DNA of 64,000 bases from CAVQAH01 sp963784195 (GCA_963784195.1 CAWARA010000013.1:186001-250000), one strand, 5' to 3'. Positions 34,180 through 42,689 are shown, numbered from the stretch's first letter. Program-made: numbers and translations. The notes: generated from the sequence alone by a model not told the origin.

Positions 34180-36432
34180 TTACCGCCCGAGCAATCGCTC
34201 GCCACCAGCTTCGCGGAATGCGGCGAGCACGCGCTGGCGGCCGGCTTCCGCATCGGCGAGCAACGCCTCGAAGTCCGGCCGGCCTCTGAGCGCGTCGAAT
34301 TGCGGGCGGCTCGACAGTGTCGGCGCGACGAAGTACCCCTTGTCGATGGCCCGGCGCAGATACGGCATGCCGCGGTCGTGCTCGCCAATGTCGCAGAGCA
34401 GCCAGCCTTCCTGAAAGATGGCCTCGGGGTCGTCCTGAATCTTGAGCGTTCTGAATATCGAGAGCCGCTCGACCATTTCTTCGGCCCGGCGATCGAGCCA
34501 GAACTCCAGGTAATCGATCCACGCCTGGAACGCGGCAATGCGTGACGGCTGGCGCATGTCGTTCAATCGCCGCCGCGCCTCGTCTCGCCGCCCCGCGAGC
34601 CCCAACCCGATCACCTTGATCCCATCGTCGGCTCCTGCAACGATGAGCGGCAATTCGATGTCCATGAGGCGGTCGATGTCTCCGCTCAACAGCAGCGTTT
34701 GCTCGAGACCCGTCGGGACGTTCGGGTCCAGGCGGCGCGACTCCGCATGCGCGGCAATGGATTGCTCGAAGAGCCCGCAATAGCGGCATGCGTGAACGAG
34801 GCCGGAGAAGAGCTCTGGATCGTTACCACGGCGGTTCGCCTGCTCGAGCAGCCGCATCAAGGCCCGGTCCGCGTGCCCCATGTCCGCCTCGAGTTGCGCG
34901 TAGAAGCGATGGGCTATCGTGAGTCGCGGGTTGAGCGCGAGCGCGCGGCGGAATGCGTCCTCGGCCTTCGTTTCGCTGTCGGCGCTCCCGTCGACGTATT
35001 TGCCAATCACGCGGTAGCACCGACCGAGCTGCGCCCACGCGGGAGCGAAGTTCGGATCGAGCATGAGGCATCGCTGGTAGACGTCGCGCGCGCGCGCAAG
35101 TCCTTCGTACGTGCGCGCCAGCTCGTTCCCCCGCAGGTAAAGCTCGTAGGCACGCGGATCGCCCGGTGCGTCCGGCGTGGGCGGCGGAGTGATCGTCGTG
35201 CCACCGAGCGGCTGCGAGAGTGCTTCGGCCACGCGGCTCGAGATGTGATCCTGCAGGCCGAAGAGATCGCCGAGCGATGATTGAACCGTGTAGGAGCTGA
35301 GCAGCGTCCCCTCTGGCGCCTCGACGAGCTGCACCGACGCACGCAACTGATCGCCCGCCCGGAGCAGCGCGCCGATCACGACCCGATCGACGTCCGCATC
35401 AGCCGCGAGCGCCTTCAAATCCGGGGCTTCCTTCGCGAAACGTGCCGCGACCGCGCTCGATCGCACGATGAGCGAGCTGATACCCGACAGCGAGGTGGAA
35501 ATGGCATCAGCCAGGCTGAAGGCGAGGAAGTCCGTTTCAGGGTCCGGCCGCAGCACCCGAAACGGCAGGACGACGATGCGCGTGAGCGCGCGTGCGAGGA
35601 CGGGTGCGCCGGTGGAGCTGACGCCGCGAATCGCGCGCAACTCCTCGGCCATCTCGTCGGCCGACGCCGGGCGATCTGCCGGTTTCTTGGCCAGCGCTTG
35701 CCGGATGACACGGTCGATCGCCGCCACGACGGGAGAACCTGTCAGCGCCGGCGGCTGCTCGTATCGCGTCGCGTGCACGATCTCGGCAAGCGTGCGGCCG
35801 CCGAACGCCGGGCGTCCCGCGAGCATCTCGAAGATGATCGCGCCCGCCGCGAAGAGATCGCTTCGTGGATCGATCGTCTCGCCGGACGCCTGCTCTGGCG
35901 CCATATAGCGCGGTGTGCCGAGCACGACGCCGCTTCGGGTGACATCCGATTCGCCACTGTAAGAGCCATCAATCTCGGGACGCGCGAGGCCAAAGTCCAG
36001 GAGCTTGACGCCGTGCGCGGTCAGAAACACGTTCGACGGTTTCAGGTCGCGATGGACGATGGAGCGCGAATGAAGGGCGGACAGAGCTGACAGGATTCCG
36101 AGGGTGACGGGCAGGGCGTCCGGGGCGCCCATGGGACCGCGCCGCAGACGGTCCGCGAGCACCTCGCCTTCGAGCAACTCCATCGCGATGAACAGCTCGC
36201 CGCCGTCCTCGCCAATCTCGTAGATCTGGCAGATGTTCGGGTGATTGACGCTCGCGGCGGCCCGCGCCTCGCGCCAGAACCGCTTGCGCGCGTTCTCGTC
36301 GCGGCCGAGCGACGACAGCGTCTTGAGCGCCACCGTGCGCTGGAGCCGCTCGTCGCGAGCCGCATAGACGACGCCCATGCCACCCTCGCCAAGCTTGTGC
36401 GCGAGCGCGTAGTGACCGATGCGCGCCGGCAT
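34180..36432 (-). CDS. Ser/Thr protein kinase with TolB-like and TPR C-terminus
   Basis: 750 residues from ATG 36432 (GGGAG just upstream); a leaderless GTG at 36483, 9 nt after the -10 box, is an alternative. Kinase domain at about residues 5-270: GEGGMGVVYAARD (P-loop), VALKTL (Lys), HRDLKPSNV (catalytic loop), DFGLA, and MAPEQASGE (activation segment end). A TolB/FlgO-like domain follows (LPFRVLRPDPETDFLAFSLAD, VDRVVIGALLRAGDQLRASVQLV), then TPR-like repeats. No membrane segment is evident, so it is a cytosolic signalling kinase. It is divergent to a second kinase, with paired repeat arrays between them. Confidence 0.9.
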   Translation of the reverse strand: MPARIGHYALAHKLGEGGMGVVYAARDERLQRTVALKTLSSLGRDENARKRFWREARAAASVNHPNICQIYEIGEDGGELFIAMELLEGEVLADRLRRGPMGAPDALPVTLGILSALSALHSRSIVHRDLKPSNVFLTAHGVKLLDFGLARPEIDGSYSGESDVTRSGVVLGTPRYMAPEQASGETIDPRSDLFAAGAIIFEMLAGRPAFGGRTLAEIVHATRYEQPPALTGSPVVAAIDRVIRQALAKKPADRPASADEMAEELRAIRGVSSTGAPVLARALTRIVVLPFRVLRPDPETDFLAFSLADAISTSLSGISSLIVRSSAVAARFAKEAPDLKALAADADVDRVVIGALLRAGDQLRASVQLVEAPEGTLLSSYTVQSSLGDLFGLQDHISSRVAEALSQPLGGTTITPPPTPDAPGDPRAYELYLRGNELARTYEGLARARDVYQRCLMLDPNFAPAWAQLGRCYRVIGKYVDGSADSETKAEDAFRRALALNPRLTIAHRFYAQLEADMGHADRALMRLLEQANRRGNDPELFSGLVHACRYCGLFEQSIAAHAESRRLDPNVPTGLEQTLLLSGDIDRLMDIELPLIVAGADDGIKVIGLGLAGRRDEARRRLNDMRQPSRIAAFQAWIDYLEFWLDRRAEEMVERLSIFRTLKIQDDPEAIFQEGWLLCDIGEHDRGMPYLRRAIDKGYFVAPTLSSRPQFDALRGRPDFEALLADAEAGRQRVLAAFREAGGERLLGR

Positions 36433-36492
36433 CAGCTCCCGGGTCGCATCGTTGGGAACGCTGTCAGAGGGTCGGTCAACCACGAATCTATG

Positions 36493-36498
36493 ATCATA
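36493..36498 (-). promoter_or_regulatory. -10 box of the minus-strand kinase, abutting array (d)
   Basis: TATGAT on the minus strand directly follows the repeat array, with GGAAGA between the last unit and the box. Confidence 0.55.
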
Positions 36499-36504
36499 TC
36501 TTCC

Positions 36505-36606
36505 CACGGGGGTTCAGACGAGGGTTCACACGGGGGTTCACGACGCGGGTTCAGACGAAGGTTCACGACGGGGGTTCAACCGTTGGTTCAGACGAAGGTT
36601 CACACG
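36505..36606 (-). repeat. Promoter-abutting 12-13-bp array (d)
   Basis: On the minus strand, eight units: TGAACCTTCGTC, TGAACCAACGGT, TGAACCCCCGTCG, TGAACCTTCGTC, TGAACCCGCGTCG, TGAACCCCCGTG, TGAACCCTCGTC, TGAACCCCCGTG. The array runs into the TATGAT -10 box of the TPR kinase. Unit length alternates between 12 and 13. Confidence 0.9.
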
Positions 36607-36644
36607 GTCACTTGAGGATTCACGATGAGGTCGAAACCTGGTCA

Positions 36645-36772
36645 TGAACCTCCGCTGCGGTCAGTCCTGAACCCTCGTCCCGAACCGCCGTCGTGAACCC
36701 GCGTCGTGCCGTGAACCCTCGTCTGAACCCTCGTCTGAACCCCCGTGTGAACCAACGTCTGAACCCCCGTCC
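36645..36772 (+). repeat. Promoter-abutting 12-13-bp array (b)
   Basis: On the plus strand, about nine TGAACC-type units (for example TGAACCCTCGTCC at 36668, TGAACCCGCGTCG at 36694, TGAACCCCCGTG and TGAACCAACGTC near the end). They lead into TATAAT at 36779. Together with array (d), 38 bases away and inverted, it forms a head-to-head pair between two divergent kinases. Confidence 0.9.
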
Positions 36773-36778
36773 GTCAGC

Positions 36779-36784
36779 TATAAT
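36779..36784 (+). promoter_or_regulatory. -10 box of the plus-strand kinase transcript
   Basis: A perfect TATAAT lies 7 nt after the last array unit. The first downstream ATG is 36799, which begins the short leader frame. Confidence 0.6.
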
Positions 36785-36798
36785 CCTGCCCTCACAAC

Positions 36799-36885
36799 AT
36801 GCCAATCCACCCGGGCTCACGGCCATGTCCGTATGAAGTCATCCGTCTGCTCCGGTCCCATGGAACGTCACGACGATGGCGCTGA
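36799..36885 (+). CDS. Possible leader peptide derived from the kinase 5' end
   Basis: A 28-codon frame (MPIHPGSRPCPYEVIRLLRS, then HGTSRRWR) whose TGA overlaps the first codons of the kinase gene (ATG 36876) in another frame. Its core CPYEVIRLL mimics the kinase N-terminus GPYEVINLL at both DNA and protein level (TATGAAGTCATC is identical in both). I read it as a partial tandem duplication of the kinase start that now serves as leader DNA. Translation is unproven. Confidence 0.35.
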   Translation: MPIHPGSRPCPYEVIRLLRSHGTSRRWR

Positions 36886-39269
36886 GCGTCGGTACAAAGC
36901 TGGGTCCTTATGAAGTCATCAATCTGCTCGGTGCCGGGGGCATGGGTGAAGTCTACCGGGCGCGCGACACTCGGCTCGAACGCCACGTGGCCCTCAAGCT
37001 GGTGCTCGAATCCTTCGTGGCCGATCGCGAGCGGACGCTGCGGTTCGAGCGCGAGGCGAAGACGCTCGCGTCGCTGAACCATCCCAACATCGCCACCCTG
37101 CACGGGATCGAACAGGTCGACGGCCGCCACTTCCTGGTGATGGAGCTGGTGGAGGGCGAGACGCTCGCCGCACGGATCGCCCAGTACCCGGCAGGGATCC
37201 CGATTGACGATACGCTGCAGTTCGCACGCCAGATCGCCGAGGCGCTGGAGGCCGCGCACGAGAAGGGCATCGTCCACCGCGACCTGAAGCCCGCCAACAT
37301 CCATGTCACGTTGGACGGAAAGGTGAAAGTGCTCGACTTCGGCCTCGCGCGGATCGCCGAGCCCGAGGGTGCCTCGTCCATGAACGTGGCGCACTCGCCG
37401 ACGATGAGCGCCCTGGCGACGCATGCAGGAGTGATTCTCGGGACCGCGTCGTACATGTCGCCGGAACAGGCACGGGGCTATGCGGCTGATCACCGCAGCG
37501 ACATTTTCTCGTTCGGTGTGGTTCTCTACGAAATGCTCAGCGGCCGCCAGCCGTTCCCTGGCGAGACGATCTCCGACGTGCTCGCGTCGGTGCTCGCGCG
37601 CGATGCAGATCTGTCGGTGCTTCCGCCCGGTCTCGCGCCGCGCCTGGCGGACTTGATCAAGCGCTGTCTGGAAAAGAACCCGAAGCGGCGTTGGCAAGCC
37701 ATTGGCGACATCCGTTACGAGATCGAGTCGCTACTGGCCAATCCGTCGGTTGGACCGGTCACCGCGCCGCCAGTGGCGCAGCCCTTGTGGCGCCGGGCCC
37801 TTCCGTTCGCGGCAACCGCTCTGATCGCCGCAGGTATGGCAGGAGCCACGATATGGCTTGCGCGTCCCTCGCCACAACCACGGCCGGCACCCGTGTCGCG
37901 TTTCAGCGTCCAGGTTCCTTCAGGGCAGACAATCATTCCGTTCGGGCCGGGCACCATCGCCTTGTCGCCCGACGGCCTTCAGCTTTGCTACGTCGCGAAC
38001 CGCCAGATCTTCATTCGACCGATGGCGGCGCTCGAAGCCAGGCTGATCTTCGAGAACGAGCAGCGCGGCGCGGTCACGAACCTCGTCTTCTCGCCGGACG
38101 GACGGTCGATCGCGTTTTACCATGCAGGGGCGATCAAGAGGATGTCGGTGAATGGAGGGGCGCCAGTCACGGTTGGCACGTACGAGGCGACGCCGCAGGG
38201 GTTGACGTGGAGCGGGGACGCGCTCCTCTTCACCATAGGCAGCAGCATCATGCGTGTCCCAGCGGCAGGAGGGAAATCCGAGACGGTGATCGAGCTGGCA
38301 AATGGTGAATTGGCGATCCGTCCGGAGCTGCTGCCTGATGGCCAGACGATCCTGTTCACGGTGGCATCCGGGAGTGGCCCTGAAATCTGGGAGTCCGCGA
38401 AGGTGGTCGCGCAGCGGCCGGGCGAATCCACGCGCACCACGATCCTCGAGGAGGGCACCGATGGGCGCTACGTCAAGTCGGGGAAGTCGGGGAAGACGGG
38501 GGAGACGGGGGAGAGCGGGCACATCGTGTATGCGCAGCGTGGCGTGCTGTTTGCCGTGCCTTTCGATCCGGTAAGGCTCAAAGTCCGGGGTACGGCAGTA
38601 GCCGTCGTGGAGGGCGTACGGCGTGGAACTGGCTTTGTTTCGCCTGGCACGTCCCATGTGTCCGTCTCGTCGAACGGCACGCTCGCGTACCTGCCGGGGC
38701 CCGTTTCGCCGTCCGTGCTCTCGCGACTGACGCTCGCGTCGTTCGATCGGTCCGGCGGGGAACAGATCCTCAAAGTGCCCCCGGGGCCGTATAGCGAACC
38801 GCGCATGTCTCCCGACGGCCGCTATATGGCTTTCGGGAGTGACGACGGGCGCGACGTGAGTATCTGGGTCTACGACCTGAAGGTGGGCGGATCGCCGAGG
38901 CGGCTGACATTCGGCGGACGCGACCGCTACACCGTGTGGTCGGCCGACAGCCGGCGCGTGATGTTCCAGTCGGATCGCGACGGAGATCCGTCAATCTACT
39001 GGCAGCCGGCTGACGGATCGGGTGCGGCCGAACGCCTCACTATCCCGAAGAAAGGACGTGCCCATATTCCACAGTCGTGGTCACCGGATGGCCGCGTCCT
39101 GCTCTTCGATGACTCGGACGGCACCGAATTCACGCTGATGGCGCTCTCGCTTCACGACAGAAGCGCGACACCATTTGGCGGCAGATGGGGACGACCAAGG
39201 GCGGCGTATTCTCGCCCGATGGCCGATGGGTCGCGTATAGCATGCGTATCGTGGGTCGCGATGCGCTGA
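36876..39269 (+). CDS. Membrane Ser/Thr protein kinase with TolB-type beta-propeller (main part)
   Basis: 797 residues in this frame. Kinase domain at about residues 9-275: GAGGMGEVYRARDTRLERHVALKLV, HRDLKPANI, DFGLARI, YMSPEQARG and DIFSFGVVLYEMLSG. One membrane helix at about 310-335 (LPFAATALIAAGMAGATIWLA) puts the C-terminal TolB/PD40-like propeller outside the cytoplasm (FSPDGRSIAFYHAG, MSPDGRYMAFGSDDGRD, SWSPDGRVLLFDDSDG). After about 39175 the frame reads nonsense and ends at 39269; the next propeller blade continues in another frame. Residues about 530-545 hold a G-x-x run (SGKSGKTGETGESG). No Shine-Dalgarno. Confidence 0.88.
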   Translation: MALSVGTKLGPYEVINLLGAGGMGEVYRARDTRLERHVALKLVLESFVADRERTLRFEREAKTLASLNHPNIATLHGIEQVDGRHFLVMELVEGETLAARIAQYPAGIPIDDTLQFARQIAEALEAAHEKGIVHRDLKPANIHVTLDGKVKVLDFGLARIAEPEGASSMNVAHSPTMSALATHAGVILGTASYMSPEQARGYAADHRSDIFSFGVVLYEMLSGRQPFPGETISDVLASVLARDADLSVLPPGLAPRLADLIKRCLEKNPKRRWQAIGDIRYEIESLLANPSVGPVTAPPVAQPLWRRALPFAATALIAAGMAGATIWLARPSPQPRPAPVSRFSVQVPSGQTIIPFGPGTIALSPDGLQLCYVANRQIFIRPMAALEARLIFENEQRGAVTNLVFSPDGRSIAFYHAGAIKRMSVNGGAPVTVGTYEATPQGLTWSGDALLFTIGSSIMRVPAAGGKSETVIELANGELAIRPELLPDGQTILFTVASGSGPEIWESAKVVAQRPGESTRTTILEEGTDGRYVKSGKSGKTGETGESGHIVYAQRGVLFAVPFDPVRLKVRGTAVAVVEGVRRGTGFVSPGTSHVSVSSNGTLAYLPGPVSPSVLSRLTLASFDRSGGEQILKVPPGPYSEPRMSPDGRYMAFGSDDGRDVSIWVYDLKVGGSPRRLTFGGRDRYTVWSADSRRVMFQSDRDGDPSIYWQPADGSGAAERLTIPKKGRAHIPQSWSPDGRVLLFDDSDGTEFTLMALSLHDRSATPFGGRWGRPRAAYSRPMADGSRIACVSWVAMR

Positions 39270-39628
39270 CTACCGTATTCGTCCAGCCGTACCCGGAAAC
39301 CGGCGCACTGTTCCAGGTCTCGAAGAGCACCGAGGACGGCCATCACCAGGCGTGGGCGACGGACGGGAAGGAGCTGTTTTACACACCGGGTCCAGGCGCC
39401 ACGCTCATCGGCGTTCCGGTCACCACGAAGCCGGCGTTCGCCATGGCTGAACCGATGACGCTCCCGCGTCCGTTCACCAACGCCCCTCCGCAGGCGCAGC
39501 GCACCTTCGACACAATCTCGCAAGGGAAATTCCTCGCGCTGACGGGCACCGCCCGAACAGATTCTGGCGCGGGCCAAACGCAGATCCAGATCGTGCTGAA
39601 TTGGTTCGAAGAGCTCGCACGGAAATAG
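39185..39628 (+). CDS. Frameshifted C-terminal end of the propeller kinase
   Basis: 147 residues starting TTKGGVFSPDGRWVAYSMRIVG, the next TolB/PD40 blade, then FVQPYPETGALFQVSKSTEDGHHQAWATDGKELFYT and closing FEELARK. It has no RBS or signal of its own, and the FSPDGRWVAY motif belongs to the preceding propeller. One missing base near 39180 (after CCATTTGGCGG) would fuse it to the kinase, giving about 915 residues, a usual size for this class. I therefore treat it as the same gene; the break may be a sequence error. Confidence 0.8.
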   Translation: MGTTKGGVFSPDGRWVAYSMRIVGRDALTTVFVQPYPETGALFQVSKSTEDGHHQAWATDGKELFYTPGPGATLIGVPVTTKPAFAMAEPMTLPRPFTNAPPQAQRTFDTISQGKFLALTGTARTDSGAGQTQIQIVLNWFEELARK

Positions 39629-39629
39629 C

Positions 39630-40187
39630 GTGCCCGTCATCGCGCTCCTTCTGTTCCTCGCCTTCATCGTTCTCGCGTCTATCGCATTGTTGCCGCTGAC
39701 GCTCGTGCAACGCTACCGCGTCGGCACGGCGCGACGGCCGGCACGCGCGTGGCTGGTCGCGATCAACCTGGTCGGAACGGCGATTTCTGCCGCGCTCTTC
39801 GTTGCCGCATCGGCGATCACGAGCACGTGGGTTCCGAAAGCGTTTACGTACACTTTGATCGGGCTTGCAGCGGGGCTCTCGCTCGGGTTGCTCGGCCTCG
39901 CGTTGACGCGGTGGGAATCGACGCCAAGGTTCCTCTACTACACGCCGAATCGCCTGCTCGTCCTGGCGGTCACGCTGATCGTGACGGCGCGCGTGCTGTA
40001 TGGATTCTGGCGTAGCTGGCACGCGTGGACGGCCGGCTTCGAGTACTCGTCCTGGGCGGTAGAGTCCGGGATCGCCGGCTCGATGGCCGCGGGCGCGGTC
40101 GTCCTCGGTTATTACCTGGCCTTCTGGATGGGGGTCCGGCGGCGCCTGAAGCGTCACCGAAAGACGCTAGGCCATCCTCAGAACTGA
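39630..40187 (+). CDS. Integral membrane protein of unknown function
   Basis: 185 residues from GTG 39630, one base after the kinase stop. Four to five membrane segments are visible: PVIALLLFLAFIVLASIALLP, WLVAINLVGTAISAALFVAA, FTYTLIGLAAGLSLGLLGLAL, LLVLAVTLIVTARVLYGFW and GSMAAGAVVLGYYLAFWMGV. The C-terminus is a basic cytoplasmic tail (RRRLKRHRKTLG). No known family. Coupled to the kinase gene, so it may be linked functionally, but nothing proves this. The last 21 bases overlap the convergent aminotransferase gene. Confidence 0.7.
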   Translation: MPVIALLLFLAFIVLASIALLPLTLVQRYRVGTARRPARAWLVAINLVGTAISAALFVAASAITSTWVPKAFTYTLIGLAAGLSLGLLGLALTRWESTPRFLYYTPNRLLVLAVTLIVTARVLYGFWRSWHAWTAGFEYSSWAVESGIAGSMAAGAVVLGYYLAFWMGVRRRLKRHRKTLGHPQN

Positions 40188-41381
40188 CTCCGCCAGCTGG
40201 TCAATGTCTTCCATCGTGTTGTAGATCTGGGCCGAGATCCGCGCGTGCAGGCGGTCCCTGAACGAGTGCAGCTGCACCTCGATCCCATGCTCGAACAGCA
40301 ATCGGTCGCGAACGTCCAACGACTCGTCGACGGTTCGCCCAACGCTCTCCGGAAGGACGACCGTTGCCATCGTCCCGACGAGTGATTCCGGCGTTTCGAG
40401 CTGCACGTTCCACCGTTCGGCGAGCCTGCGGGCACCCGCCCACACCAGCGCATGGTTGTATCGCTGCACGTCGGCCACACCCAACTCGCGCATCATGGCA
40501 ATCGCGGCGGGCGCCGCGAGGTGCGCTGAGGGATCGCGCGTTCCAGGCAGATCGAATTCGGCCGTGAATCCCTGATCCAGCCCCCACGAGATCACTGCCG
40601 GGTGCAGATCCTGCTGACGCTCCGCCGGCGCCCAGAGGATGCCGCTGCTGCGCGGCGTCCACATCCATTTGTGCAGGTTGGCGACGTACCAGTCCACGCC
40701 GAGTGAGGGAATGTCGAAGCTGATGGCGCCGGGAGCATGTGCGCCGTCAGCCAGGACGGCCACACCTCGTGCGTGACACTGCCTGGCAATTTCAGCGACC
40801 GGCAGGATCAACGCGCTCTGAGACGTGATGTGGTCGATCACCGCGAGCCTGGTTTTGGGTCCGATCGCCGAGACGACAGCATCCACCAGCTCGGCCGACG
40901 AACGCACCGGATACGGCGTGACCGCGGTTCGCAGCACACCCCGGCGCTCGCGTGCGGCGAACGCGGCAGCCTGGGTCACGCCGCCATATCCGAGATCGGT
41001 CACCAGAATCTCTTCACCCGGTTCCAGCGGAAACGATCGCAGGACGGCGTTCGCGCCCGTCGTGGCGTTGTCGACGAACACGAGATCGTCACCGCGCGCG
41101 CCAAGGAATTCAGCGACGACGTCAGCCGCCTGACGCATGCGCGGTTTGTCCGGCCGTGGCCGGCCAACGACGATGGAGGTGAGCTCGCGCAGAAGGTAGT
41201 CGCTGGGCCGCCGCTCGATTTCGTCGTGGATCGCCTGCTGAGCTGCGAGGATGCGATTCGGCGTGACGCCGACGGTTCCGTGATTCAGATAGGTGACGCG
41301 CGGCTCCAGCGGCCACTCCGGCCGCATGGTTTTCCCGAATGTACGTTCCGCGGTCGGTTCCAGATGTTCAGACGTCTTCAT
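40167..41381 (-). CDS. Class V aminotransferase (isopenicillin-N-epimerase-like)
   Basis: 404 residues. Fold-type I PLP enzyme: TYLNHGTVGVTP, FVDNATTGANAVLRS (phosphate-binding region), HITSQSALILPVAEIA, VLADGAHAPGAISFDI (Asp contacting the PLP ring nitrogen) and NLHKWMWTPRSSGILWAP (Schiff-base Lys). Relatives include isopenicillin N epimerase-like, cysteine desulfurase-like and ergothioneine-pathway lyases, so the reaction is not assigned. ATG 41381 is used; an internal ATG at 41327 (MRPEWPLEPRV) is also plausible because the conserved part begins there. Confidence 0.87.
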   Translation of the reverse strand: MKTSEHLEPTAERTFGKTMRPEWPLEPRVTYLNHGTVGVTPNRILAAQQAIHDEIERRPSDYLLRELTSIVVGRPRPDKPRMRQAADVVAEFLGARGDDLVFVDNATTGANAVLRSFPLEPGEEILVTDLGYGGVTQAAAFAARERRGVLRTAVTPYPVRSSAELVDAVVSAIGPKTRLAVIDHITSQSALILPVAEIARQCHARGVAVLADGAHAPGAISFDIPSLGVDWYVANLHKWMWTPRSSGILWAPAERQQDLHPAVISWGLDQGFTAEFDLPGTRDPSAHLAAPAAIAMMRELGVADVQRYNHALVWAGARRLAERWNVQLETPESLVGTMATVVLPESVGRTVDESLDVRDRLLFEHGIEVQLHSFRDRLHARISAQIYNTMEDIDQLAESVLRMA

Positions 41382-41447
41382 AAAGGCGCTCTCAGGATCG
41401 TCGAAAGCCGGGAATGCCCTGATGGGCCGAAACTCCGCTAGGCGTGA

Positions 41448-42065
41448 TTATCCCTCACGGCAGGAAGTGTCACCGGTCCGCGGCGGCATTGGCTCGGTCG
41501 TGCCGATTTGCTGCAGGAATCGGCCACGGTTCTCGACGAGGTCCGACAATTCCTTGAACATATCGGGGTTGACCGCTTCGGCGAGGGGCAGGATGCAGGC
41601 CCGGGTTTCTGCAAGATAGCGCCGGACGAACGCGGCGTCGATGACGAACCCGAGCGCCGTGAGGTTGCTGATGCGGTCGGCGAGCTTGAGCACCTTGGCT
41701 CGATGGCTGCCTTCCTCCATCACGCGTCGCAGATACTCGGTCTTGGGTTCCTTGACCCCGTCGACCACGCGCGGCGTGACTTCCATGACCAGCGCATACA
41801 CGGCCGGTCCATCCGAATCGATTCCTGCGATCTCCGCCTCCGTCACCCCCGGCATCGTCGGCGCATCCTCGAACAGGTCGTGGATGACGGCAGCCTTCAG
41901 CAGCACCGAATCGACGATCTTGTAATCGAGGAGGATCCCCATGGTGCTGATCTGGTGACGGAACATGTTGCTGCCGCCCCGGCGCTTCACGCCGATCAGG
42001 GCCATTGCCTTCACGATGTACGGCGCCATCGTGATGCGCCCAAGTGATTGTTCGATGCTGTCCAT
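41448..42065 (-). CDS. HD-domain phosphohydrolase (SpoT/MESH1-like)
   Basis: 205 residues from ATG 42065. A longer start at 42080 would overlap the -10 box TATGAT, so I prefer this one. HD-type metal site: MFRHQISTMGILLD (His), AVIHDLFEDAP (HD pair plus ED, as in (p)ppGpp hydrolases) and KVLKLADRISNLTAL (late Asp). Length and motifs fit small alarmone hydrolases or related HD phosphohydrolases acting on nucleotides. Activity inferred only from the motifs. It has a near-leaderless promoter fed by array (c). Confidence 0.82.
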   Translation of the reverse strand: MDSIEQSLGRITMAPYIVKAMALIGVKRRGGSNMFRHQISTMGILLDYKIVDSVLLKAAVIHDLFEDAPTMPGVTEAEIAGIDSDGPAVYALVMEVTPRVVDGVKEPKTEYLRRVMEEGSHRAKVLKLADRISNLTALGFVIDAAFVRRYLAETRACILPLAEAVNPDMFKELSDLVENRGRFLQQIGTTEPMPPRTGDTSCREG

Positions 42066-42075
42066 GCGCTGCGGG

Positions 42076-42081
42076 ATCATA
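42076..42081 (-). promoter_or_regulatory. -10 box of the HD hydrolase gene, abutting array (c)
   Basis: TATGAT on the minus strand, 10 nt before ATG 42065 and directly after the last repeat unit (TGAACCCCTGC). Confidence 0.55.
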
Positions 42082-42085
42082 GCAG

Positions 42086-42190
42086 GGGTTCAGACGGGGG
42101 TTCACACGGGTCACACGTAGGTTCACCACAAGGGTTCAGGACGGGGGTTCACACGGGGTTCAGGACGGGGGTTCAGACGGAGGTTCATAC
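42086..42190 (-). repeat. Promoter-abutting array (c), TGAACCCCCGT type
   Basis: Read on the minus strand, about eight units: TGAACCTCCGTC, TGAACCCCCGTCC, TGAACCCCGTG, TGAACCCCCGTCC, TGAACCCTTGTGG, TGAACCTACGTG, TGACCCGTG, TGAACCCCCGTC, then TGAACCCCTGC into TATGAT. A diverging unit (TGAACTCCGCG) lies just outside. Units range from 9 to 13 bases, so this copy is more decayed than array (a). Confidence 0.88.
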
Positions 42191-42250
42191 GCGGAGTTCA
42201 CTGACGGAACGCTCTGGGCTGGAGGGTCCGATCGACCGATAACGCCAATC

Positions 42251-42616
42251 ATGGGCGACAAGCTCCCGCTGATTCTCTCGCTGATGGCTGGCGCCTGTGG
42301 CTGGCTTGCGCTCGCGATACCCTCTGGACGGGAGGCGTGGGACACGTCGTCGTACTTCACGATGTTCGTGCCGGCGCTCGTGCTGTTTGCGGGTGCGCTT
42401 GGCTTCCTGTTCCCGCGCCGAGCGTGGCGCTGGGGGCTGGCGCTGTTCGCGGGGCAAGCGTCAGCGGCGATGGTCCTCAATCCCACCGGCGGCTTGTTGC
42501 CGCTCGGCCTCATCGTCTTCGGGTTCCTGTCTGTTCCAGCGGTCATCAGTGCCACTCTCGGCGCGTTCATCAGTCGCCGCCTCCTCCGGCGCGCGCAACT
42601 GCACGGTCTGCCCTGA
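42251..42616 (+). CDS. Small membrane protein
   Basis: 121 residues with four hydrophobic segments: LPLILSLMAGACGWLALAI, SYFTMFVPALVLFAGALGFLF, WGLALFAGQASAAMVLNP and LPLGLIVFGFLSVPAVISAT. It ends in a basic tail (SRRLLRRAQLHG), so the C-terminus is probably cytoplasmic. No family recognised. It is divergent to the HD hydrolase, with array (c) between them. No Shine-Dalgarno before ATG 42251. Confidence 0.68.
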   Translation: MGDKLPLILSLMAGACGWLALAIPSGREAWDTSSYFTMFVPALVLFAGALGFLFPRRAWRWGLALFAGQASAAMVLNPTGGLLPLGLIVFGFLSVPAVISATLGAFISRRLLRRAQLHGLP

Positions 42617-42689
42617 GGCCAGAAGCTATCTCATAAACCTGCCGCTCGTTCCAAGGTGCGAGCGAGCCACGCGACCGGCCCGCCTTCGC

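Noticed and set aside
36792..37697. Minus-strand frame over the second kinase
   Set aside because: Shadow of the kinase domain with no signal, RBS or recognisable motif.
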